A DNA stretch of 64,000 nucleotides from Proteobacteria bacterium ST_bin16 (lineage in GTDB: Bacteria; Pseudomonadota; Gammaproteobacteria; Burkholderiales; Nitrosomonadaceae). Positions 19,554 to 28,463 of the stretch are shown here, in pieces; positions within the stretch are counted from its first letter, which is position 1, and every line of letters begins with the position of its first letter. The stretch is taken from the NCBI GenBank assembly GCA_002083595.1, contig MSXT01000004.1, positions 52,416 through 116,415 on the forward strand, given 5' to 3'. The notes beneath the pieces are model-generated. The model was not told the origin of the DNA. It ran no database searches and saw nothing but the letters and a program-made list of their open reading frames with translations. The position numbers were made by a program, and so were the translations under genes.

Positions 19554-22093
19554 TACCAATCCTCCTTCACTGCGCGCACCACTTCATCGGAAACCGCCCG
19601 TCGCCCGGCCAGCAATGCCGTCAATGCCGCTGCAACCAGCATGATCATCGCAATCATCGCAAGCCAATTCCACGGCAAATGCAGCTGCATGGTCCAATGG
19701 AATGATTGCGGATTGACGATAAAAACCAGAATCAGGCTGATGCTCCACCCCAATAGAAAACCCAGCACCATGCCAAGCGCGGTCAATAAACCGCCTTCCA
19801 CCGCCAGCATCACCAGAATCTGCCGGCGCATCACACCGATATGCCGCAGCATGCCGAATTCCTTGACACGCGCCAATGTCTGCGCGGAAAAACTTGCTGC
19901 CACGCCGAGCAATCCGATCACCACCGCAATCAGTTCCAACAAATACGTCACTGCAAAGCTGCGGTCAAAAATTTCCAGGCTTAACGCACGCATATCGCTT
20001 GATCTCGATATCTCCAGCGCGGCACCAAACGGCAATTGGCGCAATCCGGCAGTAGCCGCATCCGGGCTTGCTCCCGGTTGCAACCATAGGGCCACGGTAT
20101 TGACACCCAAATCGCCGGTTAACGTTTGATAATCGGCCAATTGCATCTGAATCGCGCCAAATTGACGGCCATAGTCGCGCCAGACCCCGGCAACCAAAAA
20201 TTCGCTGGACGCCGCGCCGATCGGCAACGTTATTTTCTCCCCTACCCGGTAACCGTATAGGTCGACCATCGCTTCGGACACCCAGACCGGCATGACATTT
20301 TCCGGCAACGATTCCGAAGCAATCATGTCGTCCGTCAGTGGCAATGTATTTCGCGCATCCGCTTTATCGACAGGACGGGCGAACAGCGTGATTTCCGGCC
20401 GATTGACATCGAGCGTCAGTTGCTGGGTACGGAAAAAATCCACTCGGTCGAAACCGGGCAACCCGGCAATCGCCTGTTGCGCATCGGTTTGCAGATCGCC
20501 GCTGGCCGCGGCACGCACATATAAATCAGCCGGTAGCACGCGTCCCAGCCAGTTATCGATCGAGATACGAAAGCTCGTCACCATGATCGCCATCGCGACC
20601 ATCAGGCTGAAACTCGCCAATATGCCACCCAGCGCGATGGCGGCCTGATTCGGCGCATTCGCCAAGCGCGCCAATGCCAGCGTAGACACAGCGCCGCTCC
20701 GGTGGCGCTGCCATCTGGCCAGCACTGCTGAAAAGAACCCTGCGGTCAAACACGGCATTAACGCAATGCCACCGATCAGCAACAATACAATGGCCAGATA
20801 GCCGAAAATGGGCAGCTCAAAAATGGGTGGCAATTGCGTAAACAATGCCGCAACCGACAAACAAATCAGCGCAAACCACGGTGGAGACAATTTCGCCATT
20901 GCCGTATCTTCACTACCCGAACGCAATGCCAATGCCGGTTTGGCCCGCGCCGCTTCCAATGCCGGGATGATGCTCCCCAGCATCGTCACACCCAAGCCCA
21001 CTGCAAAAAATATCCCGGCATCCCAGGGATCGAAATGAATGCCCGGTTTAACACCCGGAAAGAAATTAGTGCCCAAATCGCCGCCCAGTAACCGGATCGC
21101 CAGCACCGCAACCGCATAACCCAGCGCCAATCCCAGCAACGAGCCGCTCACCCCCAGAATCCCGCCTTCGGTCATGATCTGCCGCAGCAATTGCTGACGC
21201 GTGAAACCCAGCACGCGCAGCAACGCAAATTGCTGACGCCGCCGGATGACCGACAATGCTTGTGTGGAAAAAACCAGAAAGGTGCCGGTAAATAGCGCCA
21301 CCAGCGCCAGCATGTTCAAATTGATGCGGTAAGCGCGCGACATATTGGCAATGCGCTTTTCCTGATCGGCCGCTTCGGTCACCCAATACGCTTCGCCCAG
21401 TTCTTCCGCCAGTTTGGCTTTAAACGCCGCGTGATTAACGCCATCGCGCAGTTTCAATTCGATGCGCGACAACACGCCAAGCTGCTGAAAGCGCCACTGC
21501 GCCGCGCCGATATCCATCACCGCAATACGCTGCCCCGCTCTTGCGCGCACCAAGCCACCCGCCACACGCAACGTAACGGCTTGCAATCCGGCGTTGAGTT
21601 GCAGGGAATCGCCTTGTTCAACCTGCAACCATTCCATTGCCGCAGGTGAAAGAAAAATCGCATCATCGGCCAACCGGTCCAGCGTTTTCCCCTCTTCAAC
21701 CAATCCGAGCAGATCGGGTGAAATCCGCATCGCTCGGAACATGTCGATGCCGATGATTTTCAGTTTGTGATCGTTTCTGTTTTGCTGCTTACCGGGGATC
21801 GCCACATCGAATTCCAGCACCGGATTCGCTACTGCGACACCGTCATGCCGCGCCAGCACAGGGTATAACGCTTCGTCAAAGAACGCCTTGCGCCCGCGCA
21901 CCTGCAAATCCGATTGTCCCGACAAGCTTTTACTGGCCGCGGAAAATTCATTGAACGCCGCGGTATTGATCAGATGAATGGAAAACGCCATGGCCACGCC
22001 GATCGCGATGGCGATCAGCGCCACAATCATTTGCACCCAATGCGCGCGCCACTCACCGAACAATAGCCAGCGGGATAACGTCGCCGTGTTCAT
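19553..22093 (-). CDS. FtsX/MacB-type ABC transporter permease (AttFG-like)
   Basis: 846-residue permease with the duplicated layout of lipoprotein/lipid-handling FtsX-family transporters: an N-terminal helix (WVQMIVALIAIAIGVAMAFS), a large periplasmic domain, three helices near residues 260-390 with the FtsX signature VIRRRQQFALLRVLGFTRQQL, a second periplasmic domain, and a C-terminal FtsX unit (VKEFGMLRHIGVMRRQIL). The ATG overlaps the ATPase stop (ATGA), and its stop overlaps the start of the AttH-like gene. Translational coupling of all three indicates one complex. Confidence 0.9.
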   Translation of the reverse strand: MNTATLSRWLLFGEWRAHWVQMIVALIAIAIGVAMAFSIHLINTAAFNEFSAASKSLSGQSDLQVRGRKAFFDEALYPVLARHDGVAVANPVLEFDVAIPGKQQNRNDHKLKIIGIDMFRAMRISPDLLGLVEEGKTLDRLADDAIFLSPAAMEWLQVEQGDSLQLNAGLQAVTLRVAGGLVRARAGQRIAVMDIGAAQWRFQQLGVLSRIELKLRDGVNHAAFKAKLAEELGEAYWVTEAADQEKRIANMSRAYRINLNMLALVALFTGTFLVFSTQALSVIRRRQQFALLRVLGFTRQQLLRQIMTEGGILGVSGSLLGLALGYAVAVLAIRLLGGDLGTNFFPGVKPGIHFDPWDAGIFFAVGLGVTMLGSIIPALEAARAKPALALRSGSEDTAMAKLSPPWFALICLSVAALFTQLPPIFELPIFGYLAIVLLLIGGIALMPCLTAGFFSAVLARWQRHRSGAVSTLALARLANAPNQAAIALGGILASFSLMVAMAIMVTSFRISIDNWLGRVLPADLYVRAAASGDLQTDAQQAIAGLPGFDRVDFFRTQQLTLDVNRPEITLFARPVDKADARNTLPLTDDMIASESLPENVMPVWVSEAMVDLYGYRVGEKITLPIGAASSEFLVAGVWRDYGRQFGAIQMQLADYQTLTGDLGVNTVALWLQPGASPDAATAGLRQLPFGAALEISRSSDMRALSLEIFDRSFAVTYLLELIAVVIGLLGVAASFSAQTLARVKEFGMLRHIGVMRRQILVMLAVEGGLLTALGMVLGFLLGWSISLILVFIVNPQSFHWTMQLHLPWNWLAMIAMIMLVAAALTALLAGRRAVSDEVVRAVKEDW

Positions 22094-22755
22094 GCGCGCT
22101 CGCCGGACTTGGCCGGATGCAAACCATCCTTGGTCAAATTCAGCACCCGGTCCGCTGTCGCGGCGGCGGCATGCGAATGCGTCACGAGAATGCCGGTAGC
22201 GCCATTGGCTTTGATTTCAGTGCGCATCAACTGAAGAATCTCATTCGCCGTATCGGGATCGAGGTTACCGGTCGGTTCGTCCGCCAGCACCAATTTGGGC
22301 CGATGCACCAGCGCCCGTGCAATCGCCACGCGCTGCAGTTCGCCGCCGGACAGCTGGCGCGGAAAATGATGCCCGCGATCGTGCAATCCCACATCCGCCA
22401 GCATTTGTGTCACGCGCTCCGTTGGCGCACCGTTCAGCAATAGCGGCAAGGCGACGTTCTGCGACACGGTCAAGTGCGGCAGCACATGAAACGCCTGAAA
22501 AATAAAACCGAATTGCTCGCGCCGCAATCGCGTCGCCGCGTCGTCGTCCAGCGATGAAATCGCCACGCCGTTAATACGGATCTCGCCCGAGTCCGGCGTA
22601 TCCAACCCGGCGATCAGATTCAGCAGAGTCGACTTACCCACGCCCGACTCGCCCATGATCGCGACATACTCGCCCGCTTCCAGTGTATAACTTAAACCAG
22701 TCAGCACTTTCCGCCCCTCGGCGTACGCTTTGTTGACATTCATTAACTCAAGCAT
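22090..22755 (-). CDS. ABC transporter ATP-binding protein (LolD/AttE-like)
   Basis: About 221-residue nucleotide-binding subunit. Walker A is [13 protein letters not shown], the signature is [16 protein letters not shown], and Walker [13 protein letters not shown], all of the MacB/LolD type. The ATG at 22755 ([14 protein letters not shown]) is preferred over a GTG four codons upstream. It is the first gene of the three-gene minus-strand set and is divergent from ppiC. Confidence 0.92.
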   Translation of the reverse strand: MLELMNVNKAYAEGRKVLTGLSYTLEAGEYVAIMGESGVGKSTLLNLIAGLDTPDSGEIRINGVAISSLDDDAATRLRREQFGFIFQAFHVLPHLTVSQNVALPLLLNGAPTERVTQMLADVGLHDRGHHFPRQLSGGELQRVAIARALVHRPKLVLADEPTGNLDPDTANEILQLMRTEIKANGATGILVTHSHAAAATADRVLNLTKDGLHPAKSGERA

Positions 22756-22893
22756 TCGCACCGCCACCGCACAAAATTTTCATCAAACCCTCGCAACATA
22801 AAAATGGCACAATGCTTCAATCAGCACGCCAATCTGTGCTTAAATGTATCATGTACGGCAAATTATTTTTGATAAATACCAAAGGAGAATCTC

Positions 22894-23175
22894 ATGGCCC
22901 GAGCCAGCGCACGTCATATTCTGGTAAAAACTGAAGAACAATGTAACAACCTGAAAGCCGAAATCGAAAACGGCGCCAGTTTCAGCGAAATAGCACAACA
23001 GCATTCGCTCTGTCCTTCCGGCAAGCAAGGCGGTGATTTAGGTGAATTTGGCCGCGGCCAAATGGTGAAGGAATTCGATACCGTCGTGTTCAGCGCACCG
23101 GTCGGTGAAGTGCAGGGCCCGGTTAAAACGCAATTTGGCTATCATTTGGTGGAAGTGACGAAACGAAACGATTAA
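22894..23175 (+). CDS. ppiC: Parvulin-type peptidyl-prolyl isomerase (PpiC)
   Basis: 93-residue stand-alone parvulin: ARASARHILVKTEEQCNNLK opens the domain, SLCPSGKQGGDLGEFGRGQMV is the central signature and TQFGYHLVEV the C-terminal catalytic histidine region. There is no signal peptide, so it is cytoplasmic like E. coli PpiC. AAAGGAG lies 6 bp upstream of the ATG. Confidence 0.95.
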   Translation: MARASARHILVKTEEQCNNLKAEIENGASFSEIAQQHSLCPSGKQGGDLGEFGRGQMVKEFDTVVFSAPVGEVQGPVKTQFGYHLVEVTKRND

Positions 23176-23279
23176 TTAATATATTGATTGTTGCTATATC
23201 ACTGAGTAAAACCGTTGAACGTCAATTTAGTATGATCTTTCTGATTCATTTAATCTTAGTTAGATAATTTAAGCAAATC

Positions 23280-23708
23280 ATGAGCGCGATCGAGATTGCT
23301 TCGCTTCTCACAAAAGCAAACGAACTTAAAGAATTTGACTTTTCGAGTGCTGATTCTGCGCTAAGTAACGCTATTGTTTTAGCACGCACATTATTTGGCG
23401 CCGAAAGCCCACACGTCGTGGAGCTTGGCAATGTATTTTTTAAGCCAATCGATCTCGTCTATAACACTGGGCATTATATGAATCGTGTTTATTGGAACGA
23501 AGGAATTGAAAGACTTCGTCGGATACTTAAAGCAATGGCTTACGAATTGAAAGTTGCAGAAACCCAAGCGAGCGTTAGCATATATCCACCAGAGAAAATT
23601 ACATTAAAGTGGATGTTTCATCATGTCTCAATCAGGTGGTGGCTTTTTATTGCTGGCTTACTAGTTAGCGCTGTCAGTCTTGGATTTTCTCTTTGCAAGC
23701 TAATGTAA
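23280..23708 (+). CDS. Unassigned protein with a C-terminal membrane helix
   Basis: 142-residue protein of unknown family. The first two thirds are helical and soluble (SLLTKANELKEFDFSS, then YWNEGIERLRRILKAMAYEL), in the style of small helical domains found in some predicted bacterial sensing or defence proteins. The C-terminus has one membrane helix (WWLFIAGLLVSAVSLGFSL). It is richer in A/T than its neighbours, with no good ribosome-binding site, which may point to acquisition from elsewhere. No function is proposed. Confidence 0.55.
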   Translation: MSAIEIASLLTKANELKEFDFSSADSALSNAIVLARTLFGAESPHVVELGNVFFKPIDLVYNTGHYMNRVYWNEGIERLRRILKAMAYELKVAETQASVSIYPPEKITLKWMFHHVSIRWWLFIAGLLVSAVSLGFSLCKLM

Positions 23709-23760
23709 TAATTTCTTTCATTAATTTCGAAAGCAATTCTCCTGGCAAATAAACTTAAAC

Positions 23761-24210
23761 ATGAATGTACAAAGCCAAGCAAGACAAATCCTAATCCACG
23801 GCCTGGCTTTAGTATTAGTCGGCATCATCTGGGGATTGGTGATACCGCACACGCCCTTCCCTCGGTTAGCTTTGAGCGCGCACATTCAAGCAGTGCTGAA
23901 CGGCATGCTGTTCATCTTGATGGCGGTGCTGCTGCTGACGCTGCCGCATAAAGTCAGTGCGCGTTCGGCGCTGGTCATGTTGGTTGCAGCCTGTTTGACG
24001 TGGCTCACCGTCATTTCCGAAATCGCCAATGCCTGGTGGGGTACTGCGGAATCGCTGGCAATCGCGGCGCAGCAAGCCGGTGCAAGCGGCGCTGCTATGT
24101 GGCAGGAGCAGTTTGTGAAACTGACGCATATCCCGGCCATTATCGGGCTAATCGTTGCCTGGATCCTGCTCATTGCCGGATTTGTGAAAAAACCCGATTC
24201 TCAAGATTAA
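23761..24210 (+). CDS. HabA/StyC-like membrane protein (hydroxylaminobenzene mutase / styrene oxide isomerase family)
   Basis: 149-residue protein with four predicted helices. The arrangement IIWGLVIPHTPFPRLALSAH followed by IQAVLNGMLFILMAVLL is the hallmark of the family that includes hydroxylaminobenzene mutase and styrene oxide isomerase (conserved His, then an NG motif in helix 2). These enzymes rearrange small reactive aromatic or epoxide compounds in the membrane. The substrate here is unknown. Its ends are 52 bp from the upstream gene and 36-54 bp from the exporter gene, so the three may form an operon. Confidence 0.55.
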   Translation: MNVQSQARQILIHGLALVLVGIIWGLVIPHTPFPRLALSAHIQAVLNGMLFILMAVLLLTLPHKVSARSALVMLVAACLTWLTVISEIANAWWGTAESLAIAAQQAGASGAAMWQEQFVKLTHIPAIIGLIVAWILLIAGFVKKPDSQD

Positions 24211-24264
24211 TCCATCCAGCTTATAGTAATTTCAGCAGCGCCCGCTATGTGGCGGGATTTATTC

Positions 24265-26067
24265 ATGACAGATTCTCCAAAGAACACGCAAACCCGCTGG
24301 CAGAGCATCAAAAAAGCAGCGCAGTTTATCGCACCGTACCGGCGCCAAGTCGTCTACAGCTTGCTGGCGCTGCTATTTACCGCCACGATCACATTGTCGA
24401 TCGGACAAGGTATCCGGTTAATGATCGACCAGGGATTCGCCACGCAATCCAAGGAACTGCTCAGCCAGTATGTGATGATCTTTTTACTGCTGGTGATCGC
24501 CTTGGCCATCGGCACGTTTACGCGCTATTACTGGGTTACCTGGCTGGGCGAGCGGGTGATTGCCGATATCCGAAGTAAAGTATTCAACCATCTGATTCAG
24601 CTGCATCCAGGTTTTTTCGAGAAAAACCGCAGCCTCGAAATCCAGTCGCGCCTAACTGCCGATATGACGCTACTGCAAACCGTGATCGGCTCGTCGGTAT
24701 CGTTCGCGTTGCGCAATTTGATCATGATGGTTGGTGGCATCGTCTGGTTATTCATCACCAACGCCAAGCTGACCGCTCTGGTGACGATTTGCGTGCCGTT
24801 GGTGGTAGTGCCGATCTTGATTTATGGCCGCCGCGTGCGGCATTTATCGCGCCAAAGCCAGGACAAAATCGCCGCGGTCGGCGCTTATGTTGGCGAAGTG
24901 CTGGGGCAAATTAAAACCGTGCAGGCCTACAATCACCAGTCCATCGATCAGCGCACCTTTCACGCACAGGTTGAGGAAGCTTTCGCCGTCGCCAAGCAAC
25001 GCACGCTGCAGCGCTCATTGTTGATCACTCTGGTCATTTTGCTGGTGATGGGTGCTGTGGGATTGATGCTGTGGATCGGCGGCATCGATGTGATCGAAGG
25101 CCGGATCAGCGCAGGCGAATTGGCGGCGTTTGTTTTCTACAGCGTTATTGTCGGTTCGGCGGTTGCGTCGATTTCGGAGGTCATCGGCGAATTGCAACGC
25201 GCCGCCGGTGCCGCCGAGCGCACCATGGAATTGCTGCAAGCGCCGAACCGGATTCAGTCGCCGGAAACCCCTCAGCCTCTAACCAACGTGTCGGGAAATA
25301 TCGCCATCGATCAACTCTGCTTCGCGTACCCTTCCCGCCCCGATGTGCTGGCCATCGACAATCTGACACTGACTGTTCGGGCAGGCGAAACACTGGCGCT
25401 GGTGGGCCCCTCCGGCGCGGGCAAGTCGACACTGTTTGATTTGCTGCTGCGTTTCTTTGACAGCCAATCCGGTTCTATAAAACTGGAAGGTATCGATATC
25501 CGGCAGCTCGATCTTTTTGCCTTGCGCCGCTGCTTTGCGCTGGTATCGCAAACCCCGGCATTGTTTTACGGCACCATCGGCGACAATTTGCGCTACGCCC
25601 GCCCCGACGCCAGCGACGCGGATGTGCAAGCGGCGGCTGAAGCTGCTTACGCGCATGAGTTTATCTGCCAATTACCGCAAGGCTATCAAACGCATTTGGG
25701 AGATTCCGGTTTGGGGTTATCGGGCGGACAAAAACAGCGGCTGGCGATTGCCCGGGCGATTCTGGCAGATGCGCCGGTGCTGTTGCTGGACGAAGCCACC
25801 AGCGCGCTGGATGCGCAAAGCGAATATTGGGTGCAGCAGGCATTGCTACAGTTGATGCGCAATCGAACCACATTGGTCATTGCGCATCGTTTGGCTACGG
25901 TGCAATCCGCCGACCGGATTGCCGTGCTCGATCACGGACGGCTGGACGCGATCGGCACGCATGCGCAATTGCTGCAATCCAGCCCGCTGTATGCACGGCT
26001 GGCGGCGTTGCAGTTTCAGTCACTCGTATCGACTGATCTGCTCTCGCTTAACTCGGCATCACGATAA
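24265..26067 (+). CDS. MsbA-type ABC exporter (fused membrane and ATPase domains)
   Basis: 600-residue half-transporter expected to work as a homodimer. Six helices occupy about residues 20-300 (including YYWVTWLGERVIADIR and FFEKNRSLEIQSRLTADM, typical of the MsbA/LipA exporter group). The ATPase domain has GPSGAGKSTLFDLL (Walker A), GLSGGQKQRLAIARAI (signature), VLLLDEATSALD (Walker B) and VIAHRLATV (H-loop). The substrate is probably a lipid or hydrophobic compound; it is not next to lpxK, so it is not necessarily the lipid A flippase. ATG 24265 is preferred because the ATG at 24247 lies in the loop of a small hairpin (24241-24256). The 3' end overlaps the convergent phosphorylase gene by 52 bp. 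Confidence 0.87.
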   Translation: MTDSPKNTQTRWQSIKKAAQFIAPYRRQVVYSLLALLFTATITLSIGQGIRLMIDQGFATQSKELLSQYVMIFLLLVIALAIGTFTRYYWVTWLGERVIADIRSKVFNHLIQLHPGFFEKNRSLEIQSRLTADMTLLQTVIGSSVSFALRNLIMMVGGIVWLFITNAKLTALVTICVPLVVVPILIYGRRVRHLSRQSQDKIAAVGAYVGEVLGQIKTVQAYNHQSIDQRTFHAQVEEAFAVAKQRTLQRSLLITLVILLVMGAVGLMLWIGGIDVIEGRISAGELAAFVFYSVIVGSAVASISEVIGELQRAAGAAERTMELLQAPNRIQSPETPQPLTNVSGNIAIDQLCFAYPSRPDVLAIDNLTLTVRAGETLALVGPSGAGKSTLFDLLLRFFDSQSGSIKLEGIDIRQLDLFALRRCFALVSQTPALFYGTIGDNLRYARPDASDADVQAAAEAAYAHEFICQLPQGYQTHLGDSGLGLSGGQKQRLAIARAILADAPVLLLDEATSALDAQSEYWVQQALLQLMRNRTTLVIAHRLATVQSADRIAVLDHGRLDAIGTHAQLLQSSPLYARLAALQFQSLVSTDLLSLNSASR

Positions 26068-26783
26068 GGCATGTAATCACTCGCGAAAGTCAGTCCCGTT
26101 TTTTGCACGACCTCCGTTAAAGCGGAGCGCGCTACGTGCATCCCAAGTGCGAGATGGATCAACGTCACGATTGAGACCGACCGGTTAAGCACCAATTTAA
26201 TGAGCTGAATGGCATCCACGCTGCCATCGGGATATACCGCGCCCATCAATGCCTCCGGCGGAGAAAATTCGAGCGGATCGACAATCGCCCGGATAGCGAG
26301 AAACGAAATCCCGGCATCGGCCGCCACTTTCGCTACTGCCGCCGATTCCATATCCGCCGCGCAAGCCCCTGTAGCCTCACCCAACGCCAGTTTTTGCGCG
26401 CGGGTAGTGAGCGGCGCTTCACAAGATGTCAGGATTCCACTCGTAACCGTGACATGTTTTGACATGATACCGTGCAGCCGGTCGCGCCATTCCATATCCA
26501 CCGGCAGGATCTCGCCGTCCATCATAATCGTTTCGGGCAATACCAAATCGCCGGGAATTAGCTTGTCATCCAAGGCCGCAGCCACACCAAAACTGACTAA
26601 GGCATTAATGTTCTGCCCGCACAATTTCAACGCCGCTCCGCGCGCCGCGCTACCTCCTATGCTACTGAGACACAACGAGGTTCTATCCCCGATATCCACC
26701 ACTTGATAAAGAGGAAAACGACGTTTATCCACCAAACAGCTTGCTTCTGACTTCAGTGCCGTAACAACTCCGATAATCTTCAA
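26016..26783 (-). CDS. HpnG-like nucleoside phosphorylase (paralogue 1)
   Basis: Purine nucleoside phosphorylase-fold protein similar to hopanoid-associated HpnG, which removes adenine from adenosylhopane. KIIGVVTALKSEASC at the start, LVSFGVAAALDDKLIPGDLVLP, the catalytic-region signature DMESAAVAKVAADAG and IVDPLEFSPPEAL are all shared with the second copy at 33.3-34.0 kb. The start is uncertain: TTG 26783 is preceded by AAGGGGGG and begins where the paralogue begins, while ATGs at 26852 and 26846 give about 23 extra, unconserved residues. There is no hopanoid gene beside this copy, so it may act on another nucleoside. It overlaps the convergent exporter gene by 52 bp. Confidence 0.78.
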   Translation of the reverse strand: MKIIGVVTALKSEASCLVDKRRFPLYQVVDIGDRTSLCLSSIGGSAARGAALKLCGQNINALVSFGVAAALDDKLIPGDLVLPETIMMDGEILPVDMEWRDRLHGIMSKHVTVTSGILTSCEAPLTTRAQKLALGEATGACAADMESAAVAKVAADAGISFLAIRAIVDPLEFSPPEALMGAVYPDGSVDAIQLIKLVLNRSVSIVTLIHLALGMHVARSALTEVVQKTGLTFASDYMPYRDAELSESRSVDTSD

Positions 26784-27147
26784 TTGATAGCCCCCCTTAT
26801 CAAAACATAATAGCGCGCCAGCATCAGATTGGGAAGAGTTTTGCATGACCATAACAACGCAAATTGAACGCGCACGGATTCACGCCTATAAGACTGTAAA
26901 CATAAAAAACCCCATGACACTACAGCGGCGATCGGACTTCTGGAGGTATCAGCAGATTGATTGATGTGCCAGCATTTTGACAATATCAGTTGCCAGCGTT
27001 ATTGCGGTTTCTTATGGTGCGGTTTCACATTATTGATCTGATGTTTTTCCGGGAAAGATATTTGCGCTGATCTCACGGCTTCTGAGTATCACGATATTGG
27101 CCTCATGTATTTAATGTTGGCCGGAGAACTTTGATTCTTTAGAAGTA
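26784..27147. other. Intergenic region upstream of paralogue 1
   Basis: About 360 bp without a supportable gene. If paralogue 1 starts at ATG 26852 the first 70 bp are coding. The rest should contain that gene's promoter. No repeat or RNA gene was recognised. Confidence 0.35.
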
Positions 27148-27179
27148 CTTTACCGGGAGTTACGTGTCCCCCGGCAAAG
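27148..27179 (-). terminator. Hairpin after the metal-acquisition operon
   Basis: Ten-base arms at 27148-27157 (CTTTACCGGG) and 27170-27179 (CCCGGCAAAG) pair with one mismatch around a 12-nt loop. It lies 68 bp beyond the stop codon of the last gene of the minus-strand operon. A strong U-tract is lacking, so it may be a processing or Rho-assisted end. Confidence 0.45.
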
Positions 27180-27246
27180 TATCCGGTTCTACGGTGCAGC
27201 AGCTGGCCTGGCAAGACACCTGCGGTTACCGTTCACTAATCCTCTG

Positions 27247-27984
27247 TTATTTTTGAGTTTCAATGCCTTGCTTATGACTCAAAAAGAAACTTCTTCTGCT
27301 AATTTCCTGAACCCATTGCTTAGCCGGAATGATGGGTGAGAACATGATCAATCCCAGTATGACGGGAATAATTAATCCCAAGCAAACGGCCAGAATTCTT
27401 AGCGCAATATGCCACGGGGATACCGCGTCAGGATCAACACCGACATGCAATGGAATTCTGAGTATATTTTCTTCGGTTATCGTATTTTCTTCCCCGACTG
27501 AAAGGTACAGCGCGTAAAAACCTTCTTTGTCCAGCTCGATATGTGTCTCCACCATACCCCGCGGGTACAACTTGGCCGGCACTTCAAAAATGGTGCCGGT
27601 ATCCTTGAAGTTCTCCACTTTCTTCTCATCCTGTCCGATCAGTTCTTGTTTAACCAAGCGAACACTGATGGGCGTTTCCCTTGCGTCTTCGTCAACCAGA
27701 TCTGCGGTAAAGTAAAGCGAACCCGTTTTGGGGATTTTTTTACAATAAGATCGTAACAATTTATTTCTATCTTTCCCTTTTATATTCTCCAGATCACCTT
27801 CAGGCTTCAGATAAGCACTGAAATAAATTGCGTACAAATCATTAGTGACGAGGCAACCTACCGTTTCGGTATAGTCAAATTGCACCGGGGCGGTTACATT
27901 TTTTTTGCTGCAAGCAGATAACATCAGAATGGTGCTGCATAATAGAATCGTTAATAACTGTTTTCTAGTGAGTGATTTCATCAT
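27247..27984 (-). CDS. Lipoprotein with an additional C-terminal membrane helix, last gene of the metal operon
   Basis: 245-residue protein of no recognised family. The N-terminus is a lipoprotein signal (TILMLSAC, lipidated Cys about residue 25). A periplasmic beta-rich domain follows (about 30-190: VRLVKQELIGQDEKKVENFK, FYALYLSVGEEN). There is then a membrane helix (IALRILAVCLGLIIPVILGL) and a basic cytoplasmic tail. A lipid anchor plus a membrane helix would tether the domain at both ends to the inner membrane. It starts 39 bp after copC with AGGAG 8 bp before the ATG. It takes the position where the membrane partner CopD is often found. Confidence 0.75.
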   Translation of the reverse strand: MMKSLTRKQLLTILLCSTILMLSACSKKNVTAPVQFDYTETVGCLVTNDLYAIYFSAYLKPEGDLENIKGKDRNKLLRSYCKKIPKTGSLYFTADLVDEDARETPISVRLVKQELIGQDEKKVENFKDTGTIFEVPAKLYPRGMVETHIELDKEGFYALYLSVGEENTITEENILRIPLHVGVDPDAVSPWHIALRILAVCLGLIIPVILGLIMFSPIIPAKQWVQEISRRSFFLSHKQGIETQK

Positions 27985-28023
27985 GTAGTGCGCTCCTATC
28001 GATAAGGAATATGGGTATTGAAG

Positions 28024-28416
28024 CTAGTCGGATTCCGCAACAGTAAAGTCAAATTTGCCCGAAACCGCGTGTGTATCCGCCGATATCACCCGGTACCGGA
28101 CGGTGTAAGTATCCGGAGGGAGCTGCGGAATGCTGATATAGATATGCGAAGGATCCAGCACTTCCTGTTCAATATCCTTGTTATCAACACGTTTTCCTGC
28201 ACTATTCATCACGGCAAGAGATTTGAAAGCGCTCCTGACATGCTCGTTAAACCAGACATCCACCTGCTTCGGTGACGTGGTAATCGTGCTATCCTTTTCA
28301 GGTACCGATTTCACCATGACAGCATGCGCGAGAGCGGCTTCCGGTAAGATTAAGAAAGTAATAAAGAACAAACATATCAGTAGATTCATTGAAAAAAAGA
28401 TACTACAACGTGCCAT
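28024..28416 (-). CDS. copC: CopC periplasmic copper-binding protein
   Basis: 130-residue protein: signal peptide to residue 30 (LPEAALA), mature chain starting with His. The Cu(II) site of the CopC family is complete: the N-terminal His31 (mature residue 1), Asp114 and His116 in ISADTHAVSGKF. SPKQVDVWFNEHVRSAF is another hallmark. The methionine-rich Cu(I) loop of Pseudomonas CopC is absent, as in most single-site members. The ATG at 28416 has AGGAG 8 bp upstream; a longer frame to 28467 is not supported. No copD follows. Confidence 0.92.
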   Translation of the reverse strand: MARCSIFFSMNLLICLFFITFLILPEAALAHAVMVKSVPEKDSTITTSPKQVDVWFNEHVRSAFKSLAVMNSAGKRVDNKDIEQEVLDPSHIYISIPQLPPDTYTVRYRVISADTHAVSGKFDFTVAESD

Positions 28417-28463
28417 AGCGTTTCTCCTGTAAAAATATAGTCGTAGCAATTCCGCACTGTTCA

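Noticed and set aside
24241..24256. Terminator between the HabA/StyC-like and exporter genes
   Set aside because: Five-bp stem without a U-tract; mentioned only as an argument about the exporter start codon.
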